Positions 32,518 to 35,048 of a stretch of 35,048 nucleotides of DNA are shown here, one piece after another. The stretch covers positions 1-35,048 of the forward strand of contig QNFP01000013.1 of the NCBI GenBank assembly GCA_003645535.1, given 5' to 3'. How positions within the stretch are numbered: the stretch's first letter is position 1; each line of letters opens with the position of its first letter. This stretch comes from Gammaproteobacteria bacterium. GTDB lineage: Bacteria > Pseudomonadota > Gammaproteobacteria > Pseudomonadales > Porticoccaceae. The notes below the pieces were generated by a model. That model searched no databases. It saw only the letters and a program-made list of their open reading frames with translations, and had not been told where the DNA came from. A program made the position numbers and the translations under genes.

Positions 32518-34044
32518 ATGATTGACGTCGAAGTTATGCACGGCAAATTACAGGGTTCTGAAAAAGATGGCATTTACGTTTTTAAAGGTATTCCCTATGC
32601 GTTCCCACCTATGGGCGAGTTCCGTTGGCAACCACCTCAGGATCCATGGCCATGGACAGGTGTACTCGATGCCAGTGAATTCGGCAAATGGGCGCCACAG
32701 AACAAATCGGCGATGGACGCCATCATGGGCGCAGAGGAAGGTGAGCAAAGCGAAGGTTGCTTAACGCTTAACATCTGGACGCCGGGTATGGACAACGCCA
32801 AACGCCCGGTTATGGTGTGGATACATGGCGGCGGCTTTACCATTGGTTCCGGCGCGCAGGGTGTTTACGAAGGACGAACATTGGCTCGTCACGGTGATGT
32901 CGTGGTGGTCACCATCAATTACCGTCTTGGCATCTTTGGTTTTGCCAACCTTAAAGAGGCTACCGGCGGCAGGATCCCGGCCACCGGCAATGAAGGCTTA
33001 CAGGATCAGGCCAAGGCACTTGAATGGGTGGCGGATAATATCGATTTGTTTGGCGGCGACCCCGGCAACGTCACTATATTTGGTGAGTCTGCCGGTGGTA
33101 TGAGCACAGGTGGCTTATTGGCGCTGCCGGAGGCGAAAGGCTTATTTCATAAGGCCATCCCTCAGTCAGGTTCCTGCCACACAGCCGCAAGTATGGATAC
33201 CGCACCTCTGGTGGGTGAAGCTATCTTGAAGGATACCGGTCTTGATGCTGAAGGTTTAAACAGCGCCAGCGTCGAAGTGCTTTTGCGTGCACAACGACAT
33301 ATCGAAGGTGGCAAGGTGGCGGGATTCCCGCTGTCTAAATTAGGCAGCTTACCGTTTCGACCAGTAATCGATGGTTCCATATTGCCTTGCTTGCCTATCG
33401 ATAGTATCCGAGCGGGCGGGGCAGCCAATATTCCCATTATGGCTGGCAGTACAGCGGACGAATGGCGGCTGTTTGGCGCGCTGTCGCCGGCGATTACCGG
33501 CCTGACCGAAGATACTATGAATACCCGTCTGGGCTATCTTGTCGGCAAGGAGTATATTCCGGGATTAGTAGGCGCCTACAAAGAGGGCCTGGCAGGGCGG
33601 GGCATAGAGCCGACGCCGCCAGAAGTGTTTATGGCCATACAGACCGATCGCATTTTCCGTATTCCCGCTATTCGCTTACTCGAAGGCCAACGGCCCCACA
33701 ACGAAAATGTCTACACTTACATATTTGACTGGAAGTCCCCAGCAGCCAGAGGCGCACTGGGTGCCAGCCATGCCGTGGAGCTGGCCTATGTGTTTGGTAC
33801 GCACACTAAACCCGGCGCAGAAAAATTCTATGGTAGTGGACCTGGCGCAGCAGAATTGGCTACCGCAACCATGGATGCCTGGTCAGCATTTGCCCGCGAC
33901 GGTAATCCCGGCTGGCAGAGCTACGACACTGATACAAGAGCAACGCGAATAATGGGTGAAAACTGTCGAACTGAGAATGCACCGTTAGAATTAGAACGGG
34001 CCGCCTGGGACGACGTGCCGGATGATTATCTTGGCTCGCTTTGA
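32518..34044 (+). CDS. type-B carboxylesterase
   Basis: A 508-residue alpha/beta hydrolase. It has the oxyanion motif HGGGF (103-107), SEGCLTLNIW and the nucleophile elbow GESAGG with Ser191, with an acid probably in the STADEWRLFG region and His in GASHAVELAYVFG. No signal peptide is seen, so it is cytoplasmic. The substrate range (short esters, carbamates or xenobiotics) is unknown. AGGAT lies about 8 bp before the ATG. Confidence 0.93.
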   Translation: MIDVEVMHGKLQGSEKDGIYVFKGIPYAFPPMGEFRWQPPQDPWPWTGVLDASEFGKWAPQNKSAMDAIMGAEEGEQSEGCLTLNIWTPGMDNAKRPVMVWIHGGGFTIGSGAQGVYEGRTLARHGDVVVVTINYRLGIFGFANLKEATGGRIPATGNEGLQDQAKALEWVADNIDLFGGDPGNVTIFGESAGGMSTGGLLALPEAKGLFHKAIPQSGSCHTAASMDTAPLVGEAILKDTGLDAEGLNSASVEVLLRAQRHIEGGKVAGFPLSKLGSLPFRPVIDGSILPCLPIDSIRAGGAANIPIMAGSTADEWRLFGALSPAITGLTEDTMNTRLGYLVGKEYIPGLVGAYKEGLAGRGIEPTPPEVFMAIQTDRIFRIPAIRLLEGQRPHNENVYTYIFDWKSPAARGALGASHAVELAYVFGTHTKPGAEKFYGSGPGAAELATATMDAWSAFARDGNPGWQSYDTDTRATRIMGENCRTENAPLELERAAWDDVPDDYLGSL

Positions 34045-34152
34045 ATGTATTTTGTTCGTCGAGTTTGAGTTGAGGGCATATCTACCCCTTGATATGCCCA
34101 TCAACCCAGCCTTCACGCGCGACAGGGCGTCTGACATAGGAGAGCCCAGACC

Positions 34153-35048
34153 ATGAATGCCCCCACTTCATCCTCGACCTCACCATCTATCATGCACGGC
34201 ATGCAAATGCCGGATGTCGCTGGCTGGTCCGAACGAGTCATTGTCGCAGTCGGTCAGAACCCCAGTTCATTCACTGGGCCGGGCACCAACACCTATCTGG
34301 TCGGCACCGGATCCCGTCGCATCCTCATTGACACTGGCGATGGTCGACCTGAATACCTTCCCATTCTTGATCAGGCACTTGAAAAAGCTGGTTGTACCAT
34401 CCAGGAGATTATCCTCACCCACGGCCACATCGATCATATAGGTGGAGTCCAGAGTATTCATCAGCGCTACGGCGTATGTCCTGTCAGCAAGATGCCCTGG
34501 CCGGAGATCGATGCCCGATACGCGTTCGAGATAACCACGCTTGAGGACGCTTGCGTGATCGAATCCGAAGGCGCACGGCTGCATGGAATTCACACGCCCG
34601 GCCACGCGCCAGATCACCTGTGCTTCCTGCTTGAGCAGGAGAACACACTCTTTAGCGGCGATAACGTACTCGGTATCGGCACCACAGTAATCCCGACAGA
34701 TACGGGCGATCTGGCGCAATACATGACCTCACTAGGTCGCTTACTCGAGCGCGAGCCAGTCGGAATCTATCCCGCACATGGTCCCTTCATCAAAAACGGA
34801 ACTGAGAAATTACGTGACTACATCGCCCATCGGTGGGAGCGAGAAGAACAAATTCTATCTGCGTTGGCCGAAGGCATTCACAAAATCGAGGCCATCGTAA
34901 AAATCATCTATGCCGCCTATCCCACCTTTCTCCATGCCGCAGCCGGGCAGTCTGTGGGCTCCCATCTGCTCAAGCTGGAGCGCGAATTGCGTGTGCGACG
35001 CGAAGGTGAATCCGAGGCGCTGCCCACCGAAGTTAGCTGGTATAGAGT
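34153..35048 (+). CDS. metallo-beta-lactamase fold hydrolase, LACTB2-like, 3' partial
   Basis: The frame is open to the window end (298 codons seen). Metal-site motifs are THGHIDHIGG (89-98, His90, His92, Asp94, His95), TPGHAPDH, FSGDN and PAHGP. The order matches LACTB2/ribonuclease-Z-like hydrolases, including the C-terminal helices with TFLHAAAGQSVGSHLLKLE. AGGAGA lies about 10 bp before the ATG. Third positions are richer in C than in neighbours (ATC, GCC, CTC), which may mean recent transfer, judged by eye only. Confidence 0.88.
   Translation, partial: MNAPTSSSTSPSIMHGMQMPDVAGWSERVIVAVGQNPSSFTGPGTNTYLVGTGSRRILIDTGDGRPEYLPILDQALEKAGCTIQEIILTHGHIDHIGGVQSIHQRYGVCPVSKMPWPEIDARYAFEITTLEDACVIESEGARLHGIHTPGHAPDHLCFLLEQENTLFSGDNVLGIGTTVIPTDTGDLAQYMTSLGRLLEREPVGIYPAHGPFIKNGTEKLRDYIAHRWEREEQILSALAEGIHKIEAIVKIIYAAYPTFLHAAAGQSVGSHLLKLERELRVRREGESEALPTEVSWYR

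Overview
The window looks like a chromosomal segment of a marine-type gammaproteobacterium, probably of the Cellvibrionales/Spongiibacteraceae–Halieaceae kind. The inference rests on gene content (epmC next to pdxB, alaA divergent from msrB, yheU, tusA, folD beside a Pro-Arg-His tRNA cluster) together with accessory oxidation genes (SMP-30, Zn-ADH, SDR, acyl-CoA dehydrogenase-like, DUF1302/DUF1329). No rRNA, CRISPR array, phage or intact IS element is visible, and the species cannot be fixed from sequence alone.

Layout. 1-3.3 kb: the 3' part of a MDMPI-like (TIGR03084-type) gene, a GFA-family protein, a ~190 bp MITE-like element, a class II aldolase-like protein and a membrane diguanylate cyclase. 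3.4-6.4 kb, all minus strand: a 36-residue membrane protein too short for ordinary ORF calling, a glycerophosphodiester phosphodiesterase, a GTP cyclohydrolase II and a FolD. 6.4-6.9 kb: a tRNA-Pro/Arg/His operon with a near-consensus promoter. 7-9.3 kb: SMP-30 lactonase-like protein and Zn-dependent alcohol dehydrogenase. 9.4-12.8 kb: a methanethiol oxidase (SBP56/MtoX) gene followed by one long ORF that fuses a SCO1/SenC copper-chaperone-like domain to a di-haem MauG/cytochrome-c-peroxidase domain. 13.2-19.7 kb: an SDR, then emrA–emrB–Rieske ferredoxin–emrB on the minus strand with a divergent TetR regulator. 20-24.3 kb: DUF1302 outer-membrane protein, DUF1329 protein and an acyl-CoA dehydrogenase homologue that seems to lack the usual catalytic Glu. 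24.3-26.5 kb: a twice-frameshifted thiamine-binding-family pseudogene, an exported methyltransferase-like protein coupled to yheU, an ABM-domain protein and tusA. 26.6-35 kb: mostly housekeeping genes (unknown 230-residue protein, epmC, pdxB, a small acidic protein, alaA, msrB, DUF1499 protein), then a type-B carboxylesterase and an LACTB2-like metallo-hydrolase cut by the window end.

Two things stand out. First, the mtoX / SCO–MauG locus puts in one polypeptide two maturation-type functions known as separate genes beside mtoX in methanethiol oxidisers. Second, short imperfect tandem repeats (6-18 bp units, 2-5 copies) sit at many gene edges. Several overlap or copy a stop codon, one duplicates a start codon, one spans a tRNA promoter, and one is translated as a pentapeptide repeat in the leader of the SCO–MauG fusion. 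This suggests a genome-wide process of local tandem duplication at gene boundaries.
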